Assembly (NCBI GenBank): GCA_013397115.1
Contig: VWZW01004683.1
Location: forward strand, 259,648 to 323,647
From: Edolisoma coerulescens
Lineage: Eukaryota; Chordata; Aves; Passeriformes; Campephagidae
DNA length: 64,000 nucleotides
Direction of reading: 5' to 3'
The notes beneath the pieces were generated by a model. The model was not told the DNA's origin. It saw only the letters and a list, made by a program, of their open reading frames with translations, and searched no databases. Below, piece after piece: positions 55,930 to 64,000 of this stretch. The position numbers and the translations under genes are program-made. The stretch's first letter is position 1. Each line of letters begins with the position of its first letter.

Positions 55930-56265
55930 TTGGGCACCTGAAAGTGGCATTTTTCCAGCTGTTTTTAGCAGCACATCCCTTTATCTTCGCTCATCTGAGC
56001 CAGATCCACGGTGATTTTTAGCTGGAGTTTATTTAAGGGGAAGTGGGAGGAAAGATATTAATTATCGGGTCGCGGCTGAGCCGTGCTTTGGGATCGGTTT
56101 TGGCTCTGCGCTGGCGTTTTCTCCCTAAAACGACTCTCGAATTGTTTTATTAATGGAAATGTGGGCAGATGGACTCGAAAATGGAGCTCTCCACTGCCTC
56201 CAACGAGGATCTGCAGTAATTAAATATTTTAGAGCTGTCTTAAAGCTTTATTCCACTCTCTTTCA
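55930..56265. promoter_or_regulatory. Candidate conserved non-coding element (CpG-bearing)
   Basis: Repeat-free block with an unusual mix of AT-rich cores (GATATTAATTATCGG near 56054, GTTTTATTAATGG near 56143, GCAGTAATTAAATATTTTAG near 56211) and CpG-rich words (GGTCGCGGCTGAGCCG near 56068, CTGCGCTGGCG near 56105). Few stretches in this window combine both. Enhancer function is a hypothesis. Confidence 0.36.
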
Positions 56266-56614
56266 GCCGCCATTGAGCAGCTCCCTCTCCGAGTAACTGC
56301 CCATTCCATCCGTGTGGATGCTCCCAGTGCTCCCATTTCTGACCCCCCACACTCTCCCACAGTTTAAACACGACGAATGTGTTTTTCCCTGCCCACAGTG
56401 GCTGGTGGGGGCTCACATGGAATTTTTTGGGATTTCCTGGCATGCCCAAAGCCGGTGCCAGGAGATGTGAGGTTGTACCTGGATTGATATGCACATTTTG
56501 AGGTGCAATGAGGGTGATGCAAAGTCCAGATCCTCTCCCTGCTATGCCTGAAGTTGGTGGGAATCTGGCCATGGAATTCTGCTCCAGCAGAACCGGCCAT
56601 TGCATCCCCAAGTT
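56266..56614. other. Single-copy spacer
   Basis: Unique sequence. Minus-strand frames here run into the adjacent CR1 and are not credible genes. Confidence 0.45.
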
Positions 56615-56800
56615 TTCCTTTTTAGGTTGGGAAAGGTCTTTAAGATCATTGAGTTCAACCATCCCCCACCACTGCCAAGGCCACCACTGCCCCACGTGCC
56701 CAAGTGCCACATCCACATGGATTTAAATCCCTCCAGGAATGGGGACTCCACCCCTGCCCTGGGTGCCTGTGCCAATGCCTGGTCATCCTTTTGTTGTATT
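56615..56800 (-). mobile_element. CR1 LINE 3' end (type C)
   Basis: Minus strand: 'CAGGCATTGGCACAGGCACC' into 'GTGGCACTTGGGCACGTGGG', then 'GCAGTGGTGGGGGATGGTTG', AATGATCTTAAAGACCTTTCC and CAACCTAAAAAGG at 56615. The tail itself is lost. Confidence 0.86.
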
Positions 56801-57029
56801 GGGGGATATCTGCAGGCTGGGACAACCTGAACAGGTTCTCACATCCATTTTCAAGATATTTTGAAGGAAAATGTAATCAAGGATGTAGTCACTGATCCAA
56901 AGTTGCTCCAGTTTTCTCCAGGCAGCACAGACCACCAAGGTCTCTGTCCCTCAAGGAATGCCTCTCAAGACTTTGGAATATGATGTGGGAACCATGAGAG
57001 GAGAGCACCCAACTCCAAACCCATCCTCA

Positions 57030-57075
57030 GGGCCGGTGGTTTGTTGTGCTTAATGCAAATGATCAAAGCTCCTGA
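57030..57075 (+). promoter_or_regulatory. Perfect POU octamer next to a TCF/LEF-type site
   Basis: ATGCAAAT at 57053-57060 is the exact octamer recognised by POU factors. ATCAAAG at 57062-57068 is a TCF/LEF-type core two bases further on. Close pairing is suggestive, but an 8-mer is expected about once in 33 kb per strand by chance. Confidence 0.25.
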
Positions 57076-57177
57076 TATTATTATAATTATTTTTAAAAGA
57101 ATAAAAATCAGAATTCTACCAACACCTCAAAAAAAGTTTTTGCATTTATGGTGGTTGAGGGATTTTTGCACATTCCA

Positions 57178-57270
57178 GAGAATCATGGAATGGCCTGGGA
57201 TGGAAGGGACCTCAAAGAGCATCCAGTTCCAGCCCCTCTGCTATAGGCAGGGACATTTTCAGCCTGTTCT
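57178..57270 (-). mobile_element. CR1 LINE terminal fragment (type A)
   Basis: Minus strand: AACAGGCTGAAAATGTCCC, then 'TGAGGTCCCTTCCATCCCAG' and GCCATTCCATGATTCTCTG at 57178. Its 3' UTR ('CTATAGCAGAGGGGCTGGAA') differs from other type-A copies, so it is a different branch or older. Confidence 0.8.
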
Positions 57271-57454
57271 GAATGACTCTTGTTTAGGGTTTAGAATTCT
57301 GTGCAAGGAGAGGACAGGTGTGACTCTGGCAGTGCTTCCAGGCAGGATTGTGCTCTCAGACATGTGGATCATACGGAATTCTGGCAGTGAGAAGTGAATG
57401 CACAGTGACAAGGTGTATCCTGGAAGTTTAGGTGGGATTTCAGGGAAAGGTTCC

Positions 57455-57655
57455 TCCCCCAGAGGTGCTGGGCACTGCCCAGGCTCCCCAGGGAATGGGC
57501 ACGGCCCCGAGGCTGCCAGAGCTCCAGGAGCGCTTGGGCAGCGCTGCCAGGGATGCCCAGGGTGGGATTGTTGGGGCGTCTGTGCAGGGCCAGGAGCTGG
57601 ATTCCATGATCCCGGTGGGTCCCTCCAGCTCAGGAGATTCCGTGATTCTGTTCAG
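57455..57655 (+). mobile_element. CR1 LINE 3' end (type D), best copy
   Basis: Starts near 'GAGGTGCTGGGCACTGCCCA', includes 'GAGCTCCAGGAGCGCTTGGG' and 'GGGATTGTTGGGGCGTCTGT', then CATGATCCCGGTGGGTCCC and GATTCCGTGATTCTG. CpGs are still present at several places, which suggests a comparatively young copy or a CpG-rich subfamily. Confidence 0.87.
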
Positions 57656-57824
57656 CACACAACTAAAGATTCATTTCACTCTCCAGCAAGAGACTCTCTT
57701 CTTGCACATGAATATTCCCATTTTAGGCATTTCCCAGGATTTGTTGAACCCAAGGCAAACACCCCGTTCCTTCTGTGTCCATCTCTGATACCTGTGAAAG
57801 CCACTTTCAAGCACTGCCCCTGGA

Positions 57825-57945
57825 TTTTCCAGGTCCAGGTTGGATGGGGTTTGGAGCAGCCTGGGATAGTGGAAGTTGTCCCTGCCCATGGAATGGGATG
57901 GAATTTAAGGTTCCTTCCCACCCAAACCATCCTGGGATTCTTTTG
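57825..57945 (+). mobile_element. CR1 LINE 3' fragment (type A)
   Basis: 'CCAGGTCCAGGTTGGATGGG' to 'CCTTCCCACCCAAACCATCC' TGGGATTC. The 3' UTR is shortened at the CCATGGCAGGGG palindrome (CCATGGAATGGG). Confidence 0.88.
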
Positions 57946-58250
57946 GCTCACAGAAGCCCTGGTTCCAATATATCCCATTGTTGGCCATAAAGACTTTTGT
58001 ACCAAGTTCCACGTGTCTCTCCCGAGGTTTTTGAGCTCTTCCTTTCTTCTCCACACCCCCAGCTCCTTGCCTGGCTCCTCTTTTCCTGCCATGCCATCCA
58101 GCTCTCCTCAGCTTTCACCGCTCTCTCCTCCTGTCTCTCCTGCTGAGTTCAACCCCATTATTTCTGTCCCTTCTGCTCTGCCTTTCTCTGTCATCTCTGC
58201 CCCCTCCCCCAGCTATTCCTCGGCTCTTTCATCGCCATCTCTGCGGGTGA
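57946..58250. other. Pyrimidine-rich unique segment with a Ser/Pro-rich open frame
   Basis: Rich in TCT/CCT on the plus strand. The longest plus frame of the window (57398-58444, 348 codons) ends here. Its first half is CR1-derived, but its last ~140 codons (about 58030-58441) are unique and encode Ser/Pro-rich sequence. A CCACACCCCCAG at 58051-58062 could act as an acceptor. No domain is recognised, and a low-complexity pyrimidine-rich origin is the simpler explanation. Confidence 0.3.
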
Positions 58251-58545
58251 CGCCTCTCCCGGTGACATCAATGGCCAACGAGTGCCCTTCTTCCTGCAAA
58301 GCCTCTCCTCGTGCCAGGCCCACAACCCTGGCTCTTTGCAGAGCTGCCACTTCTGATTCCAGCCGACCCATTTTTATGAAGAAATCTTCGCCCCCGAAAA
58401 TTAAAATCCGTTCAGAGCCTCTTGTTGCAGCAGGAAAAATCTGATCTGGTGTCTTTTAATGTCGCATAATCACAATCCTCTTCCATTAAAAGCCATTGAT
58501 TAAATGTCTAATTAAAGCTGCCTGGATGTAGATGGGGTTTAAATG
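58251..58545. promoter_or_regulatory. Candidate conserved non-coding block
   Basis: Unique sequence without CR1 words. CpGs occur around 58257-58290, 58364 and 58390-58410. An AT-rich core follows (CTTTTAATGTCGCATAATCAC, CCATTGATTAAATGTCTAATT around 58455-58515) with clustered ATTA/TAAT homeodomain-type motifs. The transition from open frame to AT-rich core at 58444 carries no poly(A) signal that I would call. Confidence 0.3.
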
Positions 58546-59474
58546 CAGTGCAGGGCTGGGGTTTTGATGAACTCATTAATACAAATCTTATTTGTGAAGA
58601 GTCACAATGGCTTTGCTGATCAAAGCCAGGTTTACAGGGGGGAAAAAAAAGATCAAAATTATCCTTCCTTTTGTGTATTTTTCCCTATTCCAAGTGGTTC
58701 TGGTGATCCCAAATTTACCTTTAGTGTCCCCCCCGTTCTCTTTTGACATTTTCTGAGCCTCACAGAAGTTTTAGCACCAAAGTCAATTGGATCCTGGGGC
58801 TAAAGCGAGGGATAACAATGGGAAAAGGCTCTCTGGGGTTAAACTCTCAGAGCTCTCGGATTGGAGGAGTGAGCCCTTTTCCAAACACATCCCTCATTCC
58901 CACAGGGGGATGTTCCCTATTCTGGTCCCTTTTCTACAACACATCCCGCTTTCCCATGGAGGGATGTTCCAGATTCATCCCCTCCCGACAATCCCGGAGT
59001 TCTCAGCCCCGGGGAAATGAAGTTGCTGCAGCATTTAAATCCCACAGCTTAAGCCAGACCTGGATTTGTCCCACACAGAGCCGAATTCCCGGTGCCAAAG
59101 AGGTCCCAGGATGGGGTTGATTGGCACTGGATTGTGGGAATCACTGGATAGAGGGAAAAGAGATATTTAAAGGATAAAGGAAGAAGAGGTTCCCATTTGG
59201 AAATGGGATTTTGCTCAGTGGGATCAAACCATTGCTCACAGCTTTGATGAGGGAAGAGCAGGTTTTGGGAGCCTTCCCAATCCTAGATTTACAGCCCATC
59301 CTCTTCATCAGCTGCTGGCCCCAAGAGCTTCCAGGCTAAAGCCACCACTGCTGTGGGTGACAGAGCTGTCACCTCTGCCCTCTGGGCTGGCATCAACCTT
59401 CAGACCTCAGGGGAACTTTGATTCACCTCCAGAGCTGGCAAAAATTCCGTTAAATATGGATCTGGACAAGAATG
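58546..59474. other. Single-copy stretch with a two-copy 54-bp repeat
   Basis: Unique DNA. At about 58881-58990 a segment reading ACACATCCC...GAGGGATGTTCC occurs twice with a period of about 54 bp and roughly 80% similarity. No gene is seen. Confidence 0.45.
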
Positions 59475-59525
59475 AGGTGAGATTTAAGGTCCCTTCCAAG
59501 CCACATCATTCCAGGATTCTGGGAT
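59475..59525 (+). mobile_element. CR1 LINE terminal remnant (type A)
   Basis: Only 'GGTGAGATTTAAGGTCCCTT' and CCAAGCCACATCATTCCAGGATTC remain. Confidence 0.72.
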
Positions 59526-60088
59526 TTCCGTGGAAGCAGGGAGCAAGGCTTTAATGGTTGGAATATCCTGAATATCCTGGGGATCTGGGATCGGAGTTCT
59601 GCCCATTATCAGAACAGTCCTGTCCCAAAATAGTGCAGGTGAATTAAAAAACAAGCACCAAAACTGAGGTTGGGAGGGGAATTCAGGAATTTTTTGATCC
59701 CCAATGATGCTCTGGCTGTGGTGTTTTAATTCCTGAGTGGACCAAGGTGCATCATTCCCACAGAAACTCTGACCTAGGACTGGTTTTCTGGGATCCATAT
59801 GGAAAATAATGGGCTTTTGGTGTAAAACACCTTAGGAATGAGGTGTAAATCCACTGAATTGCTGGGAATGCAGAGCAGGAGGCTGGAAAGCTCCTCCCAG
59901 TAACCACGTCTGGATTTTTCCCCTGCACACACTCCAATGTTTACTCAAGGTTTTGGGATCACAAAACGCCTTTATAGCTGCCAACAGCAGCAAGAAAAGG
60001 AAGACATTACCTTGATCCAGTTCAGGAGGTTCCAAATTCCCCAAGGAGCAGATTAATTACTTGAGAGTTTTCATAACATGCCTTAATC
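59526..60088. other. Single-copy spacer
   Basis: Unique sequence up to the LTR insertion site. No feature is recognised. Confidence 0.5.
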
Positions 60089-60094
60089 CTGCTC
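60089..60094. repeat. Target-site duplication, left copy
   Basis: CTGCTC directly before the TG start of the LTR. The identical CTGCTC follows the CA end at 60459-60464. Confidence 0.88.
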
Positions 60095-60458
60095 TGTGGA
60101 CGCTGAAAGCTGGGTTGCAGAGAGATTTTCCAGCTTTCTGCCTCTGTCCATGAGAAAGTCTTTGCTTTCTCACAGACACTGGCTGAAAACAGTCAGAAGT
60201 TTCTGTAAACAAATCTCTATCTTGCAGGTTGTTTTGCAGTATTGTTATGGTTCTAACTAGAAAATATTTAGAAATGAGTGTCTTAGAATTTGGCCAATCC
60301 CCTCAAGGGGTGGATGGCCAAAAGACCAGTTACCTTATGCCATTTAACACACTTTGGCAAACTGACATATAAAAGCCTTTGAAAAATTATTAAAGCGCTT
60401 CCTTTTATCCCTGAGCCTTGGACTCTGTGTCGTTTTCTCTACCCGTGCGACAGCGACA
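60095..60458 (+). mobile_element. Solo LTR of an endogenous retrovirus
   Basis: A 364-bp element begins TGTGGACGCTG and ends GTGCGACAGCGACA. It is flanked on both sides by the 6-bp duplication CTGCTC. Inside, in the expected order, are a U3-like region, ATATAAAAG (TATA box, 60367-60375), ATTAAA (poly(A) signal, 60389-60394) and a short R/U5 with GACTCTGTGTCG. The order fixes the plus orientation. No internal retroviral genes or second LTR are present, so the provirus has been removed by LTR-LTR recombination. A 6-bp duplication is typical of class II (ERVK-like) elements, hence that assignment is an inference. The exact duplication suggests a fairly young insertion. Confidence 0.88.
60367..60375 (+). 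promoter_or_regulatory. LTR TATA box
   Basis: ATATAAAAG lies 91 bp before the LTR end and 14 bp before the ATTAAA signal. With so close a spacing, transcription would start near or just beyond the poly(A) signal, a compact promoter/terminator arrangement seen in short LTRs. Confidence 0.7.
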
Positions 60459-60464
60459 CTGCTC
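60459..60464. repeat. Target-site duplication, right copy
   Basis: CTGCTC, an exact match to 60089-60094. Confidence 0.88.
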
Positions 60465-61039
60465 ACCTTTCGTTCGACATCTGGTTTTGATTCCGAAACA
60501 AGAAAATTCCCAAAAGCTCTTTTCCTCTCCATAATGGCTTTCCCGGCATGAAAAAAAAACCCCAAACCCTGCAGTCCAAATGATTTCAGATTTCTCAGCT
60601 GGTCCTGGTGTAAGAGGAGGTTTTGAATCGTTACAAGCACGGATCAAGAGGTGATTAAAATGCCAAATTAATTCCCAAGTTATTGTCTCCATTTCTTGGG
60701 AGTCGGGAAGCTCGTTGTTTGTGGAGGATGTGTGGAATGATGTGCAGGATGATGTTGATTGCACAGAGGATAATTAGGAAAGAGTTTAATGGATCTTGAG
60801 AGCCAGAGCTCAAAATCCTTGGATCGCGAGGTTTATAACCTGGGGATTGGTGGGGAAGGATTTTTGTCGCAATTCCTGGTTTTCTGGTGGATCCAGGCAG
60901 TTGTATTTTTAAAGGATGCAAGGAATGGGATGGAATTTGCCTGCGTTGGGATGAGCTCTCGCCAGGATGGAGTTTGTTCTGGAATCTCTGTTCTGGGAAA
61001 AAAAGCAGGAAATTCCAGGACAAGGGGGATGCTTTAAAC
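60465..61039. other. Single-copy spacer
   Basis: Unique sequence between the LTR and the next CR1. No primer-binding-site or gag-like sequence follows the LTR, consistent with a solo LTR. Confidence 0.55.
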
Positions 61040-61287
61040 TGAAAGGGATTAGGTTTAAATGGGATATTGGGAATTCCTGCCTGTGAGGGTGGGGAGGCCT
61101 TTGAATGGATTTCCCAGAGAAGCTGCGGCTGCCCCTGGATCCCTGGAAGTGTCCAAGGCCAGGCTGGATGGGACTTGGAGCAGCCTGGGACAGTGGAAGG
61201 TGTCCCTGCCATGGCAGGGGCTGGAATGAGGTGGGATTTAAGGTCCCTTCCACCCCAAACCACTCTGGGATTCTGGAATTCCAAAGG
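61040..61287 (+). mobile_element. CR1 LINE 3' copy (type A)
   Basis: Plus strand: 'TTTAAATGGGATATTGGGAA' (ORF2 end), 'CAGAGAAGCTGCGGCTGCCC', 3' UTR with CCATGGCAGGGG, then 'GGTCCCTTCCACCCCAAACC' and ACTCTGGGATTCTGGAATTCC. Well preserved, about 250 bp. Confidence 0.92.
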
Positions 61288-61735
61288 GACCCACGTGCAA
61301 AATACTGAGGAAATGGAAAGGAGCGAAGGGAATTCAAATATTTACTTACAGAAGGAAGCGATCAGGAAGCCTGGAGGGAATAAGGAATAGTTTGTTGCCA
61401 GAATTCCCATCAAAATGAGGAAATTAGAATTTCTGAGGATCTCTCTCCTTCTGGGCAGCTGTCAAATCCCATTTTCCTTTGCCGCTGGCATCATTCAGGA
61501 ATTCCCAACTTTATAAACAACAATCGAGGTCTGAAGGATTTAAAAGTGTAGGAATATTTTGATTTAGGAGTATTTTGATTTAGGAATATTTGGAATAGGT
61601 TTTATTGCTTACCTTTGGCATCAATGACTCTTCCATTATTATAATTCCCACAAATTATCAACCAAACCATGTTTGATGCGCGCCTGGAATTCCAAACTAT
61701 TCAAGATCCATGCAATCTTTCCAGGATGAGTCTAT
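61288..61735. other. Single-copy spacer
   Basis: Unique DNA. A short repeat GATTTAGGA(A/G)TATTT around 61559-61592 is visible. No gene. Confidence 0.5.
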
Positions 61736-61882
61736 TTGGAATAAATATTTATAAATATTTACTTTCATTTATTAAATTTATAACTATATAATTAATTATA
61801 TATCAATAATAAATATAATTATTAATATCTTAATAAATATTTATTTAATTGTTATTTATATTTATTTTTAAAATATTTTTAT
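61736..61882. repeat. AT-rich low-complexity tract
   Basis: About 150 bp of ATAAATATTT, TAATTATATA and TTTATTTT words with almost no G or C. Irregular rather than a clean microsatellite. Confidence 0.85.
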
Positions 61883-62114
61883 ACCTACGAATGATTTACT
61901 ACAAATTCCCACCAACCCTTGGCACATCCAAGGAATTCAAACTGATTTATGGATTTATGAACCCACACAGGTCAGGCTTCATCTCCCAGAATTTTCCCTG
62001 GGAAGAGTTAAATCCTTTACTTTGTTTTCCCTTGAAAATGAGGAGAATCAGGGATCCCTGAAGGAAGGAACTATCCCATCCACAGGTGAATTATCCATCT
62101 TTTAGCCTGGAATC

Positions 62115-62172
62115 TGCCCCTGCCCATGGCAGGTCCATGGAAGGTCCCTTCCAACCCAAACTCTGCAATTCT
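62115..62172 (+). mobile_element. CR1 LINE terminal remnant (type A)
   Basis: CTGCCCCTGCCCATGGCAGG is joined by a deletion to 'GAAGGTCCCTTCCAACCCAA' and ACTCTGCAATTCTG. Confidence 0.72.
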
Positions 62173-62874
62173 GATCCCAACAAAATTTTTTCTCCTCAAA
62201 CTCCGAATTTCCTTTCCTCTTGTTCCTCAGCCGGGCTGGGTTTGTTCCTCACGTTCCAAACCTTGCTCCGGAGACAGAATTATTAATTCCCTGTAGTTTT
62301 TCCTTGGATGGATGCTGTAACAGTGGCTGAGCAGTTCCCAAATCCCGTTTTTTTGTCACCTGAGTGAAAGCAGAGTTGGTTTTTAATCTCCATTTTCAGG
62401 GAGAAAAGTGATACACACAGAGAATTCCTTTACAGTTATCCCTGATTTTGGGTTAGGACACCTTGGATCTGAGATTCCAGGGATTTAACTGCACTTAGCA
62501 CTTTTTATGTAAATGTTATTCCATTCAAATTCAGCTGAATCCGGGAATTCTCAGCACATTGCTGGGGTCTCTCCTGATCCCGGGAAAAGGAGTGGAATAA
62601 ACAATGACAGCCTGCAGGAAATGTGGGAGCGGAGCTAATTTGGGGGGAAATCCCGGATTTTAGGAACCTGGAATGAGGAGAGAAAGCTAAATCAGAATTC
62701 CAAGTACCTACGTGGTCCCTTAATTTCCTTAATCCTCTGCATCCTTTATTCTCAGCACAGCCAAGAGATCTAGGCTGAGCTCCTGAATCCCAGCTCAGTT
62801 TGGGTCTGATCCTGAATCCAGCAATTTCCATCTGTCTGTGATCATTTAATTTGCTGTTTTCTTCCTAAATTTTC

Positions 62875-62972
62875 CTGGCTGGTTCCAACCCCCCCGTCCC
62901 ATGGCAGAGGATTGGAATGAGAGGATTTTTAAGGTCCTTTCCAACCCAACCATTCCAGGATTCTCTGATGAT
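62875..62972 (+). mobile_element. CR1 LINE terminal fragment (type A)
   Basis: CCCCGTCCCATGGCAGAGG, then 'TTTTTAAGGTCCTTTCCAAC' and CCAACCATTCCAGGATTCTC. Decayed, about 100 bp. Confidence 0.78.
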
Positions 62973-63604
62973 GATGGAGAGGTGTCTCCAGGGAACACCA
63001 CAGATACCTTGGAATCTCCCCGATGGGATTTAAAATCCAGCTCCATTTGGGTTTTCCAGCCAGGCTTATCAAAAACCTGATTTAGATAACCCCAAATCCC
63101 AGTCAAATAAATTATCCTTTAACTGGATTCATCCTTCCATGGAAATATTGGTACAGGAAAAGCTGTGGAGAATCCTTTATTAGGAATCCTGGATTACATT
63201 CCCTAAAAAAAGACAAATCCTATGCATCTCCTTTATTTCCAGCTGCTTTCCTGGCTTTGAAAGCCAGAGAAAGCCAGGATGTCAAGGATCTCTCACCCTT
63301 TTTCCTGGGAATGTGAGATTTTAATCCATAAATGCCAGAATTCCGTGTGCATTCCAAGCAGCAGGAATTGATTATTAATTCAGGATGTGCTTTGGGTGCC
63401 TCTTGTCCTATTGATTCTTCTTCCAGGAACACCCTCACATCTCCGGAATCACAATGATACTAAAGGAAACTTGGGAAAGATCACAGCCTACTGCAGGGAA
63501 TGCCTTATAAACAGAGGTGATGCTGGAAATTTGTCCATTCCCTAATTTACAAGTATTCCAGACAAATCTAAATGTGCTGGAAAATTGATTGGCCTGATTA
63601 GGAA

Positions 63605-64000
63605 TTCCAGTTTGGGATATTTTGGTTCATTTGGGTTTTGGGGTTTTTTTGAGGCAGGAAGCATTGTTATATCTCATGCCAGGTTTGGGGGGTTTTTGTT
63701 CATTTGGGTTTGGGGTTTTTTTGGTTGGTTGCGTTTTGGGGGTTTTGGGACTGGAACATTGTTCCAGCTCATACTGGCTTTGGGGTTTTTCTTCATTTGG
63801 GTTTTGGGGTTTTTTGGTTCATTTGGGTTTTGGGGGTCTTTTTTGAGGCAGGAACATTGTTCCTGGTCATTCCAGGTTTGGGGTTTTTTGTTCACTTAGG
63901 TTTGGGGTTTTTTTGGCTGGTTGGGTTTTGGGGTTTTTTTCAGGCAGAAACATTGTTCCAGCTCATACCAGATTTGGGGTTTTTGTTCATTTGGGTTTGG
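63605..64000. repeat. GT-rich minisatellite, ~96-bp period, runs off the window
   Basis: The landmark CATTGTT recurs at 63662, 63757, 63855 and 63951 (spacings 95, 98 and 96). It is embedded in runs of TTTGGGG, TTTTTTGG and TTCATTTGGGTTT. Units differ by indels in the T and G runs. The array reaches the last base, so its true length is unknown. Gly/Phe-rich open frames here are repeat artefacts. The plus strand is dense in G-runs of 3-6. Confidence 0.92.

Larger units (their letters stand above)
61883..63599. other. Single-copy stretch with two CR1 ends
   Basis: Unique DNA apart from the CR1 remnants at 62115 and 62875. No gene, RNA or convincing regulatory block is seen. Confidence 0.48.

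Noticed and set aside
57398..58444. 348-codon plus-strand open frame, the longest in the window, as a gene
   Set aside because: Its first half translates CR1 type-D and type-A sequence. Only the last part is unique, and it is low-complexity Ser/Pro. It is kept as a conservation test, not a gene.
63585..63899. Gly/Phe-rich 104-codon frame
   Set aside because: It is a translation of the GT-rich minisatellite.
1..64000. tRNA, rRNA, snRNA genes or a CRISPR-type array
   Set aside because: No paired A/B-box arrangement, rRNA word or regularly spaced short repeat with unique spacers was seen on either strand by eye. The DNA is vertebrate in character.

Overview
The window reads as nuclear DNA of a bird, most likely a songbird (passerine). 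The main evidence is about forty 5'-truncated copies of the avian LINE CR1. They are recognisable by residual ORF2 C-terminal coding sequence and by 3' ends of the form 'CCAACCCAAACCATTCCATGATTCT'-like, on both strands. The background is also rich in words such as GGAATTCC and GGGATTT, and there is one small solo LTR with TATA box and poly(A) signal. There is no bacterial or viral gene organisation. I found no protein-coding gene, tRNA, rRNA or CRISPR array that I can support. The longest open frames are read-through of CR1, of tandem repeats or of GC-rich stretches. The window is best described as intergenic or deep intronic DNA.

Layout. 1-14 kb: mostly single-copy sequence with CR1 fragments, two to four blocks that look like conserved non-coding elements, and a 90-bp minisatellite (11.4-11.8 kb). 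14-30 kb: long CR1 copies at 14.0, 17.1, 27.7 and 29.1 kb, a compound AT/GATGAA microsatellite (16.7-17.0 kb), a perfect 26-bp-arm hairpin (17.93 kb) and an enhancer-like block at 28.4-28.7 kb. 30-47 kb: long single-copy stretches, a complex CR1 inverted cluster (35.0-36.1 kb), a head-to-head CR1 pair with an expanded tail (40.3-40.7 kb), an AT-rich homeodomain-motif block (41.2-41.7 kb), and a CR1 chimera with one ambiguous base N at the junction (46383). 47-57 kb: CR1 copies, a (CCCTTT)n tract (50.95 kb), a weak exon candidate (50.56-50.65 kb), a three-copy 370-bp tandem repeat (53.3-54.4 kb) and a long inverted CR1 (54.9-55.6 kb). 57-64 kb: more CR1 fragments, the solo LTR with a 6-bp target-site duplication (60.1-60.5 kb), an AT-rich tract, and a GT-rich ~96-bp minisatellite that runs off the right edge.

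Nothing here forms a pathway or operon. The biology on view is retrotransposon accumulation, tandem-repeat turnover and probably scattered cis-regulatory sequence. For CR1 copies I use local labels by 3' end. Type A ends in '...AAGGTCCCTTCCAACCCAAACCATTCC'. Type B ends in 'GGGCTTTTCCAACCTCA'. Type C ends in 'GATCTTxxAGGTCTTTTCC'. Type D carries 'GAGCTCCAGGAGxGTTxGGACAA'. These labels are not database subfamily names. Edges of CR1 fragments are approximate (about 10-30 bp). All calls of conserved non-coding elements are inference from base composition and motif content, because no alignment could be run.
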